This document shows, piece by piece, positions 44,913 through 53,903 of a stretch of 64,000 nucleotides of DNA (the first letter of the stretch is position 1; each line of letters begins with the position of its first letter). The notes below the pieces were generated by a model, which was given only the letters and a program-made list of their open reading frames with translations, ran no database searches and was not told the DNA's origin. Source of the DNA: Silicimonas sp. (GTDB lineage Bacteria; Pseudomonadota; Alphaproteobacteria; Rhodobacterales; Rhodobacteraceae); assembly GCA_022826385.1 (NCBI GenBank), contig JAJDUZ010000072.1, positions 1-64,000 of the forward strand, given 5' to 3'. Made by a program: the position numbers and the translations under genes.

Positions 44913-46616
44913 TCACTCCGCCGCGATCGTCTTGCCCTTGGGGGGCGTATCTTCGTTCGACACCTTTGGCTTGGGTTTCGCGCCGTGTTCGTATTCCTCA
45001 AGAAAATCAAGCACCTCTTGGCGATACGCATAGTAGTCCGGATGTTCCAGAAGCGCCTTGCGGGTGCGCGGGCGTGGCAGATCGACTTTGGTGATCTTGC
45101 CGATCGTCGCTTGCGGTCCGTTGGTCATCATGACCACGCGGTCGGCCAGAAGGATGGCTTCGTCCACGTCATGCGTCACGCAGATGGCCGTGACCTTGGT
45201 CCGCGACCACACCTCCATCAGAACTTCCTGAAGTTCCCAGCGGGTCAGGCTGTCGAGCATCCCGAACGGTTCATCCAGAAGCAGCAGCTTCGGAGACAGG
45301 GCGAAGGCCCGCGCAATGCCGACCCGTTGCTTCATCCCGTTCGACAGTTCCGAAGCGGGCTTGTCCATGGCATCGGCCAGACCGACACGTTCGAGGTAAT
45401 ATTCAACCACGTCCTGACGCTCGGCCTGAGACGCCTTCGGGTAAACCCGGTCGGCGCCCACGGCGACGTTCTGCTTGGCGGTCAGCCAAGGGAACAGACT
45501 GGGCGCCTGAAACACCACGGCGCGCTCGGGGTCGGCGCCCTCGACATGGCGACCATCCAGCTTGATTGCCCCTTTCGAGATCTCGTTCAGACCGGCGGCC
45601 ATGGTCAGCACAGTCGACTTGCCACAGCCCGAGTGGCCAATCAGCGAGATGAACTCGCCACGGTCGATCTTCAGGTCGAAATCCTCGACCACGGTCAACG
45701 GGCCTTTCGGCGTCGGATAGACCTTGTGCAACTGGCTGAAGTCCAGGAAGCGGTTGTCGATCATGCCTTCCTGCGCCTTGGCGACGGCGGCAGGCAGTCC
45801 GTGGATCGGCGTCACATCCGGCAGGATGCGGGTGCCTTCGACCTTGGCTTCGATGCCCACGTCCATCAGGTACTTGGTGACGTCGGCGCGGAGGGTTTTG
45901 AAATCCTCGTTGTGGTTCATGGCGGTCCGGTCACGTGGACGCGGGATGTCGACCTTGAACTCTTCGCCCAGCGTTCCGTCCGGGTTCAGCGCAATGATCC
46001 GGTCGGCCAGAACGATCGCTTCGTCCACATCGTTGGTGATGAGAACGCAGGTCTTCTTGTCAGCCTGCCAGATGCGCTCGATCTCGTCGGCAAGATTGGC
46101 CCGCGTCAGGGCGTCCAGCGCCGAGAGCGGTTCGTCCAGCAAAAGCACCTCGGGGTCCATCGCTAGGGCACGGGCGACGTTCACCCGCTGGCGCATCCCG
46201 CCCGACAGCTCGGCCGGGCGCCGCGTCGTGGCGTGACCAAGCCCCACCATCTTGACATAGTGATCGACCTTCTCGGTCTTTTCCTTGGCAGCCATGCCGG
46301 GGAAAAGACTGTCGACCGCCAGCCGCACATTGCCGTTCACCGTCAGCCACGGCATCAGCGAATAGCTCTGGAAGATCACGCCGCGCTCGGGGCTTGGCTC
46401 GGTGATCGGCTGGCCCTTATAGGTCGCGGTGCCCTTCGAGGGCGTATCGAGACCGGCCAGCATGTTGATCAGCGTCGTCTTGCCGGTGCCCGAGAACCCG
46501 AGGAGGACGAGGAACTCGCCCTCCTCTACGTCCAGCGTGATGTCCTTCAGCACGTCGGTCCGGTTCAGACCCTCGCCAAAGCTCTTGGACACGTTGTCGA
46601 GTTTGAGAATACCCAT
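44913..46616 (-). CDS. Nitrate ABC transporter, two fused ATPase domains (NrtC/NrtD-like)
   Basis: A 567-residue protein with two complete ABC ATPase domains. Domain 1 (about 1-260): Walker A GFSGTGKTT, signature LSGGMRQR, Walker B VLLLDEPLSALD. Domain 2 (about 295-540): Walker A GHSGCGKST, signature LSNGMKQR (altered from LSGGQ), Walker B LLLLDEPFGMLD. In domain 1 the usual His after Walker B is replaced (LITNDVDEA), while domain 2 keeps it (VTHDVDEA). Cyanobacterial systems split these between NrtC and NrtD; here one chain supplies both sites. Confidence 0.92.
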   Translation of the reverse strand: MGILKLDNVSKSFGEGLNRTDVLKDITLDVEEGEFLVLLGFSGTGKTTLINMLAGLDTPSKGTATYKGQPITEPSPERGVIFQSYSLMPWLTVNGNVRLAVDSLFPGMAAKEKTEKVDHYVKMVGLGHATTRRPAELSGGMRQRVNVARALAMDPEVLLLDEPLSALDALTRANLADEIERIWQADKKTCVLITNDVDEAIVLADRIIALNPDGTLGEEFKVDIPRPRDRTAMNHNEDFKTLRADVTKYLMDVGIEAKVEGTRILPDVTPIHGLPAAVAKAQEGMIDNRFLDFSQLHKVYPTPKGPLTVVEDFDLKIDRGEFISLIGHSGCGKSTVLTMAAGLNEISKGAIKLDGRHVEGADPERAVVFQAPSLFPWLTAKQNVAVGADRVYPKASQAERQDVVEYYLERVGLADAMDKPASELSNGMKQRVGIARAFALSPKLLLLDEPFGMLDSLTRWELQEVLMEVWSRTKVTAICVTHDVDEAILLADRVVMMTNGPQATIGKITKVDLPRPRTRKALLEHPDYYAYRQEVLDFLEEYEHGAKPKPKVSNEDTPPKGKTIAAE

Positions 46617-46626
46617 CTGTCCAGCC

Positions 46627-47706
46627 TCAGCGGTGGTTGGTGAAGGTGAAGAGCGACTGGATGGCGTACATCAGGCGGTCCAGCAGGAAGCCGATGATGC
46701 CGATGGTCAGAACCGCCACCATGATCTTGGCCAGCGACTGCGACGAGCCGTTCTGGAATTCGTCCCAGACGAATTTGCCAAGACCGGGGTTCTGGGCCAG
46801 CATTTCGGCCGCGATCAGAACCATCCAGCCCACACCAAGGCTCAGGCGCAGACCGGTGAAGATCAGCGGCAGGGCTGACGGCAGGACCAGCTTGGTGATC
46901 TTGGTCCAAGTGTTCATCTTCAGAACCTTCGAGACGTTCACCAGGTCTTTGTCGATGCTGCTGACGCCAAGCGCCGTGTTGATCAGCGTCGGCCAAAGCG
47001 AACAGAGCGTCACGGTGATGGCCGAGTTCAGGAACGACTTGGCAAACCAGCCGTCACCGCTTGTGGCGTAGGTGGCCGAGACGACCATGGTCACGATCGG
47101 CAACCATGCCAGGGGCGAGACCGGCTTGAAGATTTGGATGATCGGGTTCAGCGCCGCGTTCGCGATCGGCGAGAGGCCCGCGGCGATCCCCAGCGGGATG
47201 GCAACGACCGAAGCAATCAGGAAGCCGAAGAACACCGTTTTGATCGAGGTCCAGATCTGGCTGTAATAGCTTGGCGCGCCTGTATATTCGCGCTGCACCG
47301 GCTCTTTGCCTTGGGCGGCGCGGCGTTCGTTCAGCGTGGCGACCTGCGCCTCGAACTTGGCGCGGCTTTCGCCCTTGGCGACCGCGTCTTCGTGCAGATT
47401 CACGGCTTCGGTCCAGACCTGCGATGGTCCGGGAATGGCGCCAAGCGAGGTTTGAACCGTGGGCGCGAGTGTGGCCCAGAGCATCAGGAAACCGGCAATC
47501 GCCAGAAGCGGCACGCCAAGCAGGCGCCAGATTTCCGAAACTTGTGCTTTCGGGTTGTCACCGGCGGCGGCCTTGAGGACCGGGGTGACCCATGAAAGGC
47601 CCAACACCTGGAACCAGCGGTCGGCCTTGTTGATGCGGGTGAAGAGCTTTTCCTTCCGCGCTTCGCGGGCAGCGTCTTCAGAGAAATTCGGATCGACGGC
47701 GGTCAT
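46627..47706 (-). CDS. nrtB: Nitrate ABC transporter permease NrtB
   Basis: A 359-residue inner-membrane permease. Six helices are visible (about residues 62-85 and 148-350). The EAA loop reads VSKVLKMNTWTKITKLVLPSALPLIFTGL. An extra periplasmic segment lies between helices 1 and 2 (about residues 95-145). It lies 10 bp before the fused ATPase gene and follows nrtA after an 85-bp spacer with a hairpin. Confidence 0.94.
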   Translation of the reverse strand: MTAVDPNFSEDAAREARKEKLFTRINKADRWFQVLGLSWVTPVLKAAAGDNPKAQVSEIWRLLGVPLLAIAGFLMLWATLAPTVQTSLGAIPGPSQVWTEAVNLHEDAVAKGESRAKFEAQVATLNERRAAQGKEPVQREYTGAPSYYSQIWTSIKTVFFGFLIASVVAIPLGIAAGLSPIANAALNPIIQIFKPVSPLAWLPIVTMVVSATYATSGDGWFAKSFLNSAITVTLCSLWPTLINTALGVSSIDKDLVNVSKVLKMNTWTKITKLVLPSALPLIFTGLRLSLGVGWMVLIAAEMLAQNPGLGKFVWDEFQNGSSQSLAKIMVAVLTIGIIGFLLDRLMYAIQSLFTFTNHR

Positions 47707-47751
47707 ATCTGCTCGGTCCTTCGATTGGGAATGAATGAGAAGTGAGCAGGA

Positions 47752-47775
47752 CGGCGCGCTTCAGGATACGCGCCG
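47752..47775 (-). promoter_or_regulatory. Intercistronic hairpin between nrtA and nrtB
   Basis: CGGCGCG (47752-47758) pairs with CGCGCCG (47769-47775), a 7-bp GC stem with a 10-nt loop, 17 bp downstream of the nrtA stop and without a U-tract. It probably stabilises the nrtA message. Confidence 0.5.
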
Positions 47776-47791
47776 CCCCACCCGTCGGGCG

Positions 47792-49159
47792 TTAGCCTTG
47801 GACTTCGTTGCCAACCACGATCTGCGAGCCTTTCAGGCCGATCGGCAGGCTTTCGAGGTAAGCGTTGGGCTCGCGTCCGTCATACGGGATACCGTCGATG
47901 ATATCCGCAGCCGGGGTTGCGGCCTTGTAGCCATCGCTGTCCCAAGGGAAGTCAGCTTCGTTGGCGTTGCCGTCGTCGACGACCAGGCGTGCGGCTTCCA
48001 GATAGATGTCAGGACGGTACACCTTCTTGGCGACGTCGTGATACCACTGGTCATCCTTGGCTTCCGGGATCTGGCCCCAGCGGCGCATCTGGGTCAGGTA
48101 CCAGATGGCGTCGGAATAGAACGGGTACGTCGCGTTATAACGGAAGAACACGTTGAAGTCCGGGATGTCGCGCTTGTCGCCCTTCTCGAATTCGAAGAAG
48201 CCGGTCATCGAGTTTGCGATGACGTCATAGTCGGCGCCCACGTATTCCGGACGGCTCAGGATTTCCACGGCTTCCGGACGGTTGGCGTTGTCGTTCTCGT
48301 CCAGCCAGATGGCGGCGCGGATCAGCGCCTTGGTCACGGCCAGTGTGGTGTTCGGATACTTCTCGGCAAATTCTGCCGTGATGCCGAAGACCTTTTCCGG
48401 GTTGTTCTTCCAGAGCTGGTAGTCGGTGATGACCGGCACGCCGATGCCTTTGAACACGGCCTGCTGGTTCCACGGTTCACCCACGCAGTAGCCATAGATG
48501 GTGCCCGCTTCCAGCGTGGCCGGCATCTGCGGCGGAGGCGTAACGCTCAGGAACACGTCAGCGCCAATCTGACCGGTGACGTTCTCGGGGCTGTAATAGC
48601 CGGGCTCGAGACCGCCAGCGGCAAGCCAGTAGCGCAGTTCATAGTTGTGGGTCGAGACCGGGAAGACCATGCCCATGTTGAACGGCTTGCCTTCCGATTT
48701 GAACTGCTCGACCACCGGAACCAGAGCCTCGGCGCTGATCGGGTGCTGCGGGCGACCGTCATCCATCGACGGGATATGCGGGCGCATCAGGTCCCAAACC
48801 TCGTTCGACACGGTGATGCCGTTGCCGTTCAGGTCCATCGAAAACGGTGTGATGATATGCGCTTCGGTACCGAAACCGATCGTCGCGGCCAGAGGCTGGC
48901 CGGCCAGCATATGTGCACCGTCAAGCTGACCGTCGATCACGCCGTCGAGCAGAACCTTCCAGTTCGCCTGGGCTTCCAGCGTGACGAAGAGACCTTCGTC
49001 CAGGAAATACCCTTGTTCATAGGCCACGGCGAGCGGCGCCATGTCCGTCAGTTTGATAAAGCCGAACGTCAGTTCGTCTTTCTCAAGGTCCAGAAGTTCC
49101 GCATTCGCGCTTGTTGCCGCAGTAGCGACAAACGCGATGCTGGTCAGGAGTTTCTTCAT
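47792..49159 (-). CDS. nrtA: Periplasmic nitrate-binding protein NrtA
   Basis: A 455-residue substrate-binding protein with a Sec signal ([20 protein letters not shown]). It belongs to the NrtA/CmpA family: [50 protein letters not shown] and a long C-terminal region characteristic of nitrate binders. ATG 49159 has AGGAAG 7 nt upstream; ATG 49174 is the alternative. It is the first gene after the ANTAR-type leader. Confidence 0.95.
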   Translation of the reverse strand: MKKLLTSIAFVATAATSANAELLDLEKDELTFGFIKLTDMAPLAVAYEQGYFLDEGLFVTLEAQANWKVLLDGVIDGQLDGAHMLAGQPLAATIGFGTEAHIITPFSMDLNGNGITVSNEVWDLMRPHIPSMDDGRPQHPISAEALVPVVEQFKSEGKPFNMGMVFPVSTHNYELRYWLAAGGLEPGYYSPENVTGQIGADVFLSVTPPPQMPATLEAGTIYGYCVGEPWNQQAVFKGIGVPVITDYQLWKNNPEKVFGITAEFAEKYPNTTLAVTKALIRAAIWLDENDNANRPEAVEILSRPEYVGADYDVIANSMTGFFEFEKGDKRDIPDFNVFFRYNATYPFYSDAIWYLTQMRRWGQIPEAKDDQWYHDVAKKVYRPDIYLEAARLVVDDGNANEADFPWDSDGYKAATPAADIIDGIPYDGREPNAYLESLPIGLKGSQIVVGNEVQG

Positions 49160-49209
49160 TTCTATCTTCCTCATGCTTGCTGCCGGGGAGGAGTTGGCAG
49201 CGCGAAAAC

Positions 49210-49265
49210 AAAAAAGCCGCAGGACCACGCGCGGACGCTTTTGCGTCGCGGGGTCGAGCGGCTTT
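49210..49265 (-). terminator. Leader terminator upstream of nrtA
   Basis: On the minus strand AAAGCCGC (49258-49265) pairs with GCGGCTTTTTT (49210-49220), with an internal GACGC-AAAA-GCGTC hairpin (49234-49247), followed by a U-tract. Its 5' arm overlaps the second ANTAR hairpin, so the two structures exclude each other. It would stop transcription before nrtA unless NasT intervenes. Confidence 0.88.
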
Positions 49266-49312
49266 GCTCGGATCGCCCTCTTGGGAGAATGTGAGAGAGC
49301 GCCTTTGCTCTC
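49255..49312 (-). ncRNA. ANTAR-type two-hairpin antiterminator leader of nrtA
   Basis: Hairpin P1 is GAGAGC-AAAGGC-GCTCTC (49295-49312) and P2 is CGAGC-AAAGCC-GCTCG (49255-49270), 24 nt apart. Both hexaloops have A at position 1 and G at position 4, the known recognition pattern of ANTAR proteins such as NasR and NasT. P2 shares bases with the 5' arm of the terminator. NasT, encoded just upstream, is the obvious ligand. Confidence 0.92.
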
Positions 49313-49354
49313 GTGGGGGCAAACTGGGGCAGAGGACGGGGAGGTGCAAGAAAA

Positions 49355-49370
49355 CCGGGCAGATTCCCGG
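49355..49370 (-). terminator. Weak candidate terminator after nasS
   Basis: A 5-bp CCGGG/CCCGG stem with a 6-nt loop followed on the minus strand by TTTTCTT, about 50 bp beyond the nasS stop. If used, it would separate nasTS from the leader and imply a separate nrtA promoter between about 49313 and 49350; if not, nasTS reads through. Confidence 0.35.
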
Positions 49371-49420
49371 GTGTATTCTGTTGCATGCCGCGATGCGGCG
49401 AAGATTTGATTAAAAATTAA

Positions 49421-50590
49421 TCAGGAAAATTCGGATGGGTCGAAAACTTGGCCGTCGAAGAATTGGTTCGCCGACAGAATCAATCGCCCCTGCCCGGCCG
49501 CAACGGCCGTGTCTTCGGCGATTCCGCCCTCGATCTTCTCGGACGCGCCGGGCATGACCGCGCCCACATCCGCCAGATGCTTGCGATAGAGGTCCGACCG
49601 GAAGACGCCACGCGCCCGCTCCATCGCGGTCGCCCGTTCCAGACCAAGCCGTCCGGCCATCTGGCCAGCAATCCAGGCCGCCTGGCTCTTCCACGGGAAG
49701 TTGGCCGCACTGCCGAAGAATTCGAGAAACTGCGGCGCTGTTCGGATGTCGCCCGACGGGCTGACCGTCAGCTTTCCTGTCAGGGCCCGGTCGATCATCT
49801 CGGGCGGCAGGTCGAGATACTCGCGATGACCGAGGAACTCGGCCGTCGAGGTATGCACCCCGCCCTGCCCCAGCCAGCGGCAGGCTTTCCAGACGGCCCG
49901 CATCAGGCGCGCGGTCAGGTTCGGCTCGGCGTCGGCCCAGTCCGTGCGGACGGCCAGCACCTTTTCGGGCGCAAAGCTCCAGATGGACGACCCCGGCAGG
50001 ATCAAGGTGCCAAGACCGCGTTCGACCGTCTGGCTGCCCCATGGCTCGCCCACGCAGAACGCGTCGATTTCGCCAGCCTCCAGCGCGTCGGCCATCATCG
50101 GCGGCGGCACGGTGCGAATGTCGACGGCTTGCGGCGCTGGCAAGCCCGAGGCGGACAGCCAGTAATAGAGAAGCTCGGCATGCATCGAGAACGGGAAAGG
50201 CACGCCGATCCGCAATGTCGTGTCGGCGGCGTCGACCAGCGCCGCGCCGACCGCGCGGGCATCCGCAAAGTCGAGCCCCGGCGGCATGCGCTGTGCGAGA
50301 CTGTTGCTGACGCCGATGACGTTGCCATTGACCGACAGCACCATCAGCGCCGAGATTGACGAGGCCACGCCCCCCAGTCCAAGCGCCATGGCCACCGGGA
50401 TGGGGGCCAACATGTGTGCTGCGTCGACGCGACCAAACGCCACCATGTCGCGGACCGAAGACCACGACGAGGCGCGCACGAGGTCGAGATGGATGCCCTC
50501 TTCGTGATCGAAGCCAAGTTCGGACGCAATAATCAGCGGCGCCGCGTCCACCAGCGGCAGAAACGCGACCGAGACCGTGGAGCCGCTCAT
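49421..50590 (-). CDS. nasS: Cytosolic nitrate/nitrite sensor NasS
   Basis: A 389-residue NrtA-like protein without a signal peptide. It starts MSGSTVSVAFLPLVDAAPLIIASELGF and retains the family's DAAHMLAPIPVAMAL and DAFCVGEPWGSQTV. In Paracoccus and Azotobacter NasS binds NasT and releases it when nitrate or nitrite binds. Its ATG overlaps the nasT stop by 4 bp. Confidence 0.93.
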   Translation of the reverse strand: MSGSTVSVAFLPLVDAAPLIIASELGFDHEEGIHLDLVRASSWSSVRDMVAFGRVDAAHMLAPIPVAMALGLGGVASSISALMVLSVNGNVIGVSNSLAQRMPPGLDFADARAVGAALVDAADTTLRIGVPFPFSMHAELLYYWLSASGLPAPQAVDIRTVPPPMMADALEAGEIDAFCVGEPWGSQTVERGLGTLILPGSSIWSFAPEKVLAVRTDWADAEPNLTARLMRAVWKACRWLGQGGVHTSTAEFLGHREYLDLPPEMIDRALTGKLTVSPSGDIRTAPQFLEFFGSAANFPWKSQAAWIAGQMAGRLGLERATAMERARGVFRSDLYRKHLADVGAVMPGASEKIEGGIAEDTAVAAGQGRLILSANQFFDGQVFDPSEFS

Positions 50591-51171
50591 GACAACAGGT
50601 CCGACGCGGTGACCAGCGCGGTTGCGATCTCGGTGATCTTGCGGCCCTTGTCCATCGCGGTCTTGCGGAGAAGGCTATATGCTTCATCCTCGCTGATGCC
50701 GCGGGATTTCATCAGCAGCCCCTTGGCGCGGTCCAGCACCTTGCGTTCTTCCAAAGCCCGCTTGGTCTCGGCCAGTTCTTCACGCATCCGGCGGAACATG
50801 TGGAACCGCGCAACGGCCGCTTCGACCACCGGGCGGATGCGTTCTGGGCGAATGTCGTCGACCACATAGGCGGACACCCCGGCCTCGATCGCTGCTTTGG
50901 TCAGCGAGGCTTCGCTGGCGTCCGCGAATATGGCGACAGGGCGTTCCATGGGACCGGTCGCCAGCGTCAGTTCCTCGATCACGTCGCGGGACGGGTGCGT
51001 CAGGTCGATGATGACCACGTCCGGGTTATAGTCCGAGACCCGGCGCGCGAGGCCCGAGAGATCGCCGATCACGTGGACTTCATTGTCACCGGTTTCCTTG
51101 AGGCTGTCGACGATCGACAGGGCCCGGTCGCGATCAGGTTCGACAATAAGAATGCGCAGCGGATCACTCAT
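50587..51171 (-). CDS. nasT: ANTAR-domain antiterminator NasT
   Basis: A 194-residue response-regulator-like protein. The N-terminal receiver (about 1-120) keeps Asp in NPDVVIIDLTHPSRD. The C-terminal ANTAR domain (about 130-190) contains ALEERKVLDRAKGLLMKSRGISEDEAYSLLRKTAM, a three-helix RNA-binding fold. It should bind the A1/G4 hexaloops in the nrtA leader about 1.3 kb downstream. It is the first gene of the nitrate operon. Confidence 0.95.
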   Translation of the reverse strand: MSDPLRILIVEPDRDRALSIVDSLKETGDNEVHVIGDLSGLARRVSDYNPDVVIIDLTHPSRDVIEELTLATGPMERPVAIFADASEASLTKAAIEAGVSAYVVDDIRPERIRPVVEAAVARFHMFRRMREELAETKRALEERKVLDRAKGLLMKSRGISEDEAYSLLRKTAMDKGRKITEIATALVTASDLLS

Positions 51172-51609
51172 AGGCGCGAGAGACCTGATTTCTCATGAGA
51201 TTTTAATGTCCTTTTTCGTCGCACGCGGATGTTTTTTGCAAGCTGCATCTATTTGAGGCAAAGCGCGTGGGGTCCGCCGATTGGAGCAGCGATTGGCGAA
51301 CGCGCGGGCGTTGTTGGTTCGATCGGTGGAGATGTTGGGAAGACGAACCCGAAAGACGGCCGCGGTGCGCGGGCCAAGCGAACACCTCAACTCTCTCCCA
51401 CACCCTCTCTCGGGCGCCCCCTCACCCCCGCACCCCCTCTCCCCCAATAGAAGCCCAATGGTTGAGGGGTCATTAAAGTGTGACGCGTGCGGGGCGCGTT
51501 TCGGGTTTTTCTTTAGGTCACTATGGTATCGATCGGGGCGCGATCCGTGGCGGACCGGGGAACAAGGACCATCACGGGCCAGATAAACCGGCGTCAGGCC
51601 GCCCAGTCT
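51172..51609. other. Gene-free stretch upstream of nasT
   Basis: This 438-bp space should hold the nasT promoter on its left side and the 3' region of the HD gene on its right (both genes point left). It includes a pyrimidine-rich segment (about 51380-51450, many CTCTCCC/CACCCCC runs). I see no clear sigma-54 element, no RNA gene and no convincing small gene. Confidence 0.4.
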
Positions 51610-52410
51610 TCAAAGAAAGTTGTTCGGCCAGATCACCGTGCGCCACATATGGGCGACCGGACTGCCGTCGAAGCCAAGCCCCGCCTCGGGTTGCCGAAAC
51701 GCGCGCGCGATGACGCCTTCGAAATCATCTATGCTGACTGTGACCTTCGGATCGAAGGCGTAAAGGTCGTTCACCACCACCTGCATCGCACTGTCGAACC
51801 ACGCGTGCGACTGGCAATAGGCCCATTCCGCCTTAATATAGTCCGGCGGATCGTAATCCTCGCCAAACACCTCGGTGTAGAACGCGGGGTATTCATAGCC
51901 ATAATCCGGATCGGCGCGAAACCTGAGTGCCTGATGGTGTTTGATCGCCCACGCCACCTCGGCGTCGACGTAAGGCGCCACCATCTGTGCGGCCCAGTGC
52001 CCGTGATCGTTGCGCATCAGGCCCACGACCGAAATGTCGTGCAACAGGCAAGCCAGAACGATGTTGTCCGAAAGCCCCTTGTCCTGCGCCAGTTTCGCGC
52101 TTTGCAGCAGGTGATTGCCGCCCACTTTGTCTTTCAGGAAGCGATGCCGGAAGAAATCGGCCAGTGTCGGTTTCTCGGGCATCGGTTCCAGCCGCGGATC
52201 ATCGCCCATCAGCCAGCGACCGGTTGCACGCTCCATCGTGCCGGTCACCGTTGCGCCAACCCGTCCGGCAAAGGGCTTCATCACCTGGATGTCCAGAACC
52301 TCGGCCATCGCATGTTCCAGAAGATCGACCTTCTCGTTCAGGTCCATCCCCTCGGTCACGCGCGACCGGGCCAGCGCTTTCGCCTCTTCGAACAGGGTCT
52401 CCCGATCCAC
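51610..52410 (-). CDS. HD-domain protein
   Basis: A 266-residue soluble protein with an HD-type metal site: GNHLLQSAKLAQ, CLLHDISVVG (the HD pair) and AWAIKHHQALRF. The substrate is unknown; HD proteins include nucleotide phosphohydrolases. GTG 52410 with GGAAAG upstream is preferred because further upstream codons lead into the promoter and a palindrome. It is divergent from fucU. Confidence 0.8.
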   Translation of the reverse strand: MDRETLFEEAKALARSRVTEGMDLNEKVDLLEHAMAEVLDIQVMKPFAGRVGATVTGTMERATGRWLMGDDPRLEPMPEKPTLADFFRHRFLKDKVGGNHLLQSAKLAQDKGLSDNIVLACLLHDISVVGLMRNDHGHWAAQMVAPYVDAEVAWAIKHHQALRFRADPDYGYEYPAFYTEVFGEDYDPPDYIKAEWAYCQSHAWFDSAMQVVVNDLYAFDPKVTVSIDDFEGVIARAFRQPEAGLGFDGSPVAHMWRTVIWPNNFL

Positions 52411-52440
52411 CTTGCGGCCTTTCCTGCATGGACAGTGTTT

Positions 52441-52462
52441 CGATACCTCGACTACGGTATCG
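52441..52462. promoter_or_regulatory. Palindrome between HD gene and fucU
   Basis: CGATACC (52441-52447) and GGTATCG (52456-52462) form a perfect 7-bp inverted repeat with an 8-bp centre, 30 bp before the HD start and 54 bp before fucU. It is a candidate operator. A GGTATCGAT half also occurs at 51520-51530. Confidence 0.45.
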
Positions 52463-52516
52463 GGGGAAATCGGGGCGCGCGTCAACGGGCTGGGCCCCAG
52501 CAAGGGAGGAGCAACC

Positions 52517-52969
52517 ATGCTCAAAGGTCTGGACCCGCGGCTGAACGCGGATGTGCTTCACGTGTTGCGCGCGATGGGGCATGGCGACACGCTGATCTTG
52601 TCCGACACCAACTTTCCGGCCTCCAGCATCGCCAAGGAAACCACGCACGGGGCGCTTCTGCGGATGGAAAACCTGACAGCGGCCGAAGCAGCTGAAGCCA
52701 TCCTGTCGGTCCTGCCGCTGGACACCTTCGTCGATGACTTCGCAGCCCGGATGGAGGTGGTCGGAGACCCCGGTCGGATCGAGCCGACGCAGGTCGAAGT
52801 GCAAGCCGCCATCGATGCCGCCGAAGGCACACCGCGCCCGATGCTGAGCGTCGAGCGTTTCGCTTTCTATGATCTGGCCAAGACCAGCTATGCCGTCATC
52901 CAGACCGGCGAACGGCGCTTCTATGGGTGTTTCATGTTCCGCAAGGGCGTGATCGGGCCGGAGGACTGA
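52517..52969 (+). CDS. fucU: RbsD/FucU family sugar mutarotase, FucU-like
   Basis: A 150-residue sugar mutarotase that interconverts anomers of fucose or related sugars. It follows the FucU pattern closely: MLKGLDPRLNADVLHVLRAMGHGD, ILSDTNFPASS, and the C-terminal RFAFYDLAKTSYAVIQTGER. The catalytic-type His is in GHGD. ATG 52517 has GGGAGGA upstream. rbsK starts 4 bp later, so the pair is co-transcribed. Confidence 0.9.
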   Translation: MLKGLDPRLNADVLHVLRAMGHGDTLILSDTNFPASSIAKETTHGALLRMENLTAAEAAEAILSVLPLDTFVDDFAARMEVVGDPGRIEPTQVEVQAAIDAAEGTPRPMLSVERFAFYDLAKTSYAVIQTGERRFYGCFMFRKGVIGPED

Positions 52970-52973
52970 GATC

Positions 52974-53903
52974 ATGGGCCATATTGCGATCCTCGGCGTT
53001 TTCGTTGCCGACACCACCTATCGCGCCGACCGGGCGCCGAAACTGGGTGAAACCATCCTGGGCAACAGCTTCGCCCTTGGGCCCGGCGGCAAAGGGTCGA
53101 ACCAGGCCGTGGCCGCGGCCCGCGCAGGCGGGGATGTGCATTTCGTCTCGAAACTCGGCAAGGATGTCTTCGCGGATATGGCGTTCTCGATCTGGGCAGA
53201 CGCCGGGGTTACTCCGGCGGTTGCGCAGCCCGACGGCGCATCGACGGGCGCGGCGTATATTTTTGTCGAGGAAGCGAGCGGCGACAACGCCATCATCATC
53301 TGTCCGGGCGCGGCGGCCACCATTGCGCCTGCGGATGTCGAGGCCGAAGCCGCCTTAATCGGCAGCGCCAACGTCTTCATCACGCAACTCGAACAACCGA
53401 TCGACGCGGCGTTTCGCGCGCTTGAGATCGCCAAGGCGGGGGGCGCGACGACGATCCTCAACCCGGCACCCGCAGCTGACCTGCCCGACGCGATCTTTCC
53501 GCTCTGCGATTATGTCACCCCCAACGAAAGCGAGACCGAGGCGCTGACCGGCCTGCCGGTGACCGATGTCGCCAGCGCCGAAGCCGCCGCCCGCGTCTTG
53601 ATAGACAAAGGGGTTGGTACAGCGCTGATCACGCTGGGCGAGAACGGCGCGCTGCTCTGTACGGCAGAGGGTTCGGTCCATGTCCCTGCCCTTTCCGCTG
53701 GTCCGGTCGTTGAAACCACCGGTGCCGGGGATGCGTTCAACGGTGGGTTCGCCGTCGCTCTGTCCGAAGGAATGACGCCGCTTGACGCTGTGCGTTTCGG
53801 TGCCGCGACCGCCGCAATATCGGTCACCCGTCCGGGTACCGCGCCGTCGATGCCGACACGGGACGAGATCGACGCCCTGCTGAAGGCTCAGCGTCCGACG
53901 TAG
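52974..53903 (+). CDS. rbsK: Ribokinase (PfkB family)
   Basis: A 309-residue sugar kinase. The N-terminal GPGGKGSNQAVAAARAGG is the ribokinase substrate motif; TPNESETEALTG and the catalytic ETTGAGDAFNGGFA (Asp base and anion hole) follow. It phosphorylates ribose or a related sugar at the 5-hydroxyl. Linked to fucU, without any sugar transporter nearby. It overlaps the convergent YitT gene by 16 bp. Confidence 0.9.
   Translation: MGHIAILGVFVADTTYRADRAPKLGETILGNSFALGPGGKGSNQAVAAARAGGDVHFVSKLGKDVFADMAFSIWADAGVTPAVAQPDGASTGAAYIFVEEASGDNAIIICPGAAATIAPADVEAEAALIGSANVFITQLEQPIDAAFRALEIAKAGGATTILNPAPAADLPDAIFPLCDYVTPNESETEALTGLPVTDVASAEAAARVLIDKGVGTALITLGENGALLCTAEGSVHVPALSAGPVVETTGAGDAFNGGFAVALSEGMTPLDAVRFGAATAAISVTRPGTAPSMPTRDEIDALLKAQRPT

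Noticed and set aside
49407..49423. TGATTA-AAAAT-TAATCA palindrome overlapping the nasS stop
   Set aside because: AT-rich and partly coding; resembles an FNR/NarR-like site only loosely, and it is not placed convincingly for the nrtA promoter.
51229..51586. Several overlapping plus-strand frames upstream of nasT
   Set aside because: Low-complexity Pro/Ser/Arg-rich translations across a pyrimidine-rich tract, no ribosome sites.
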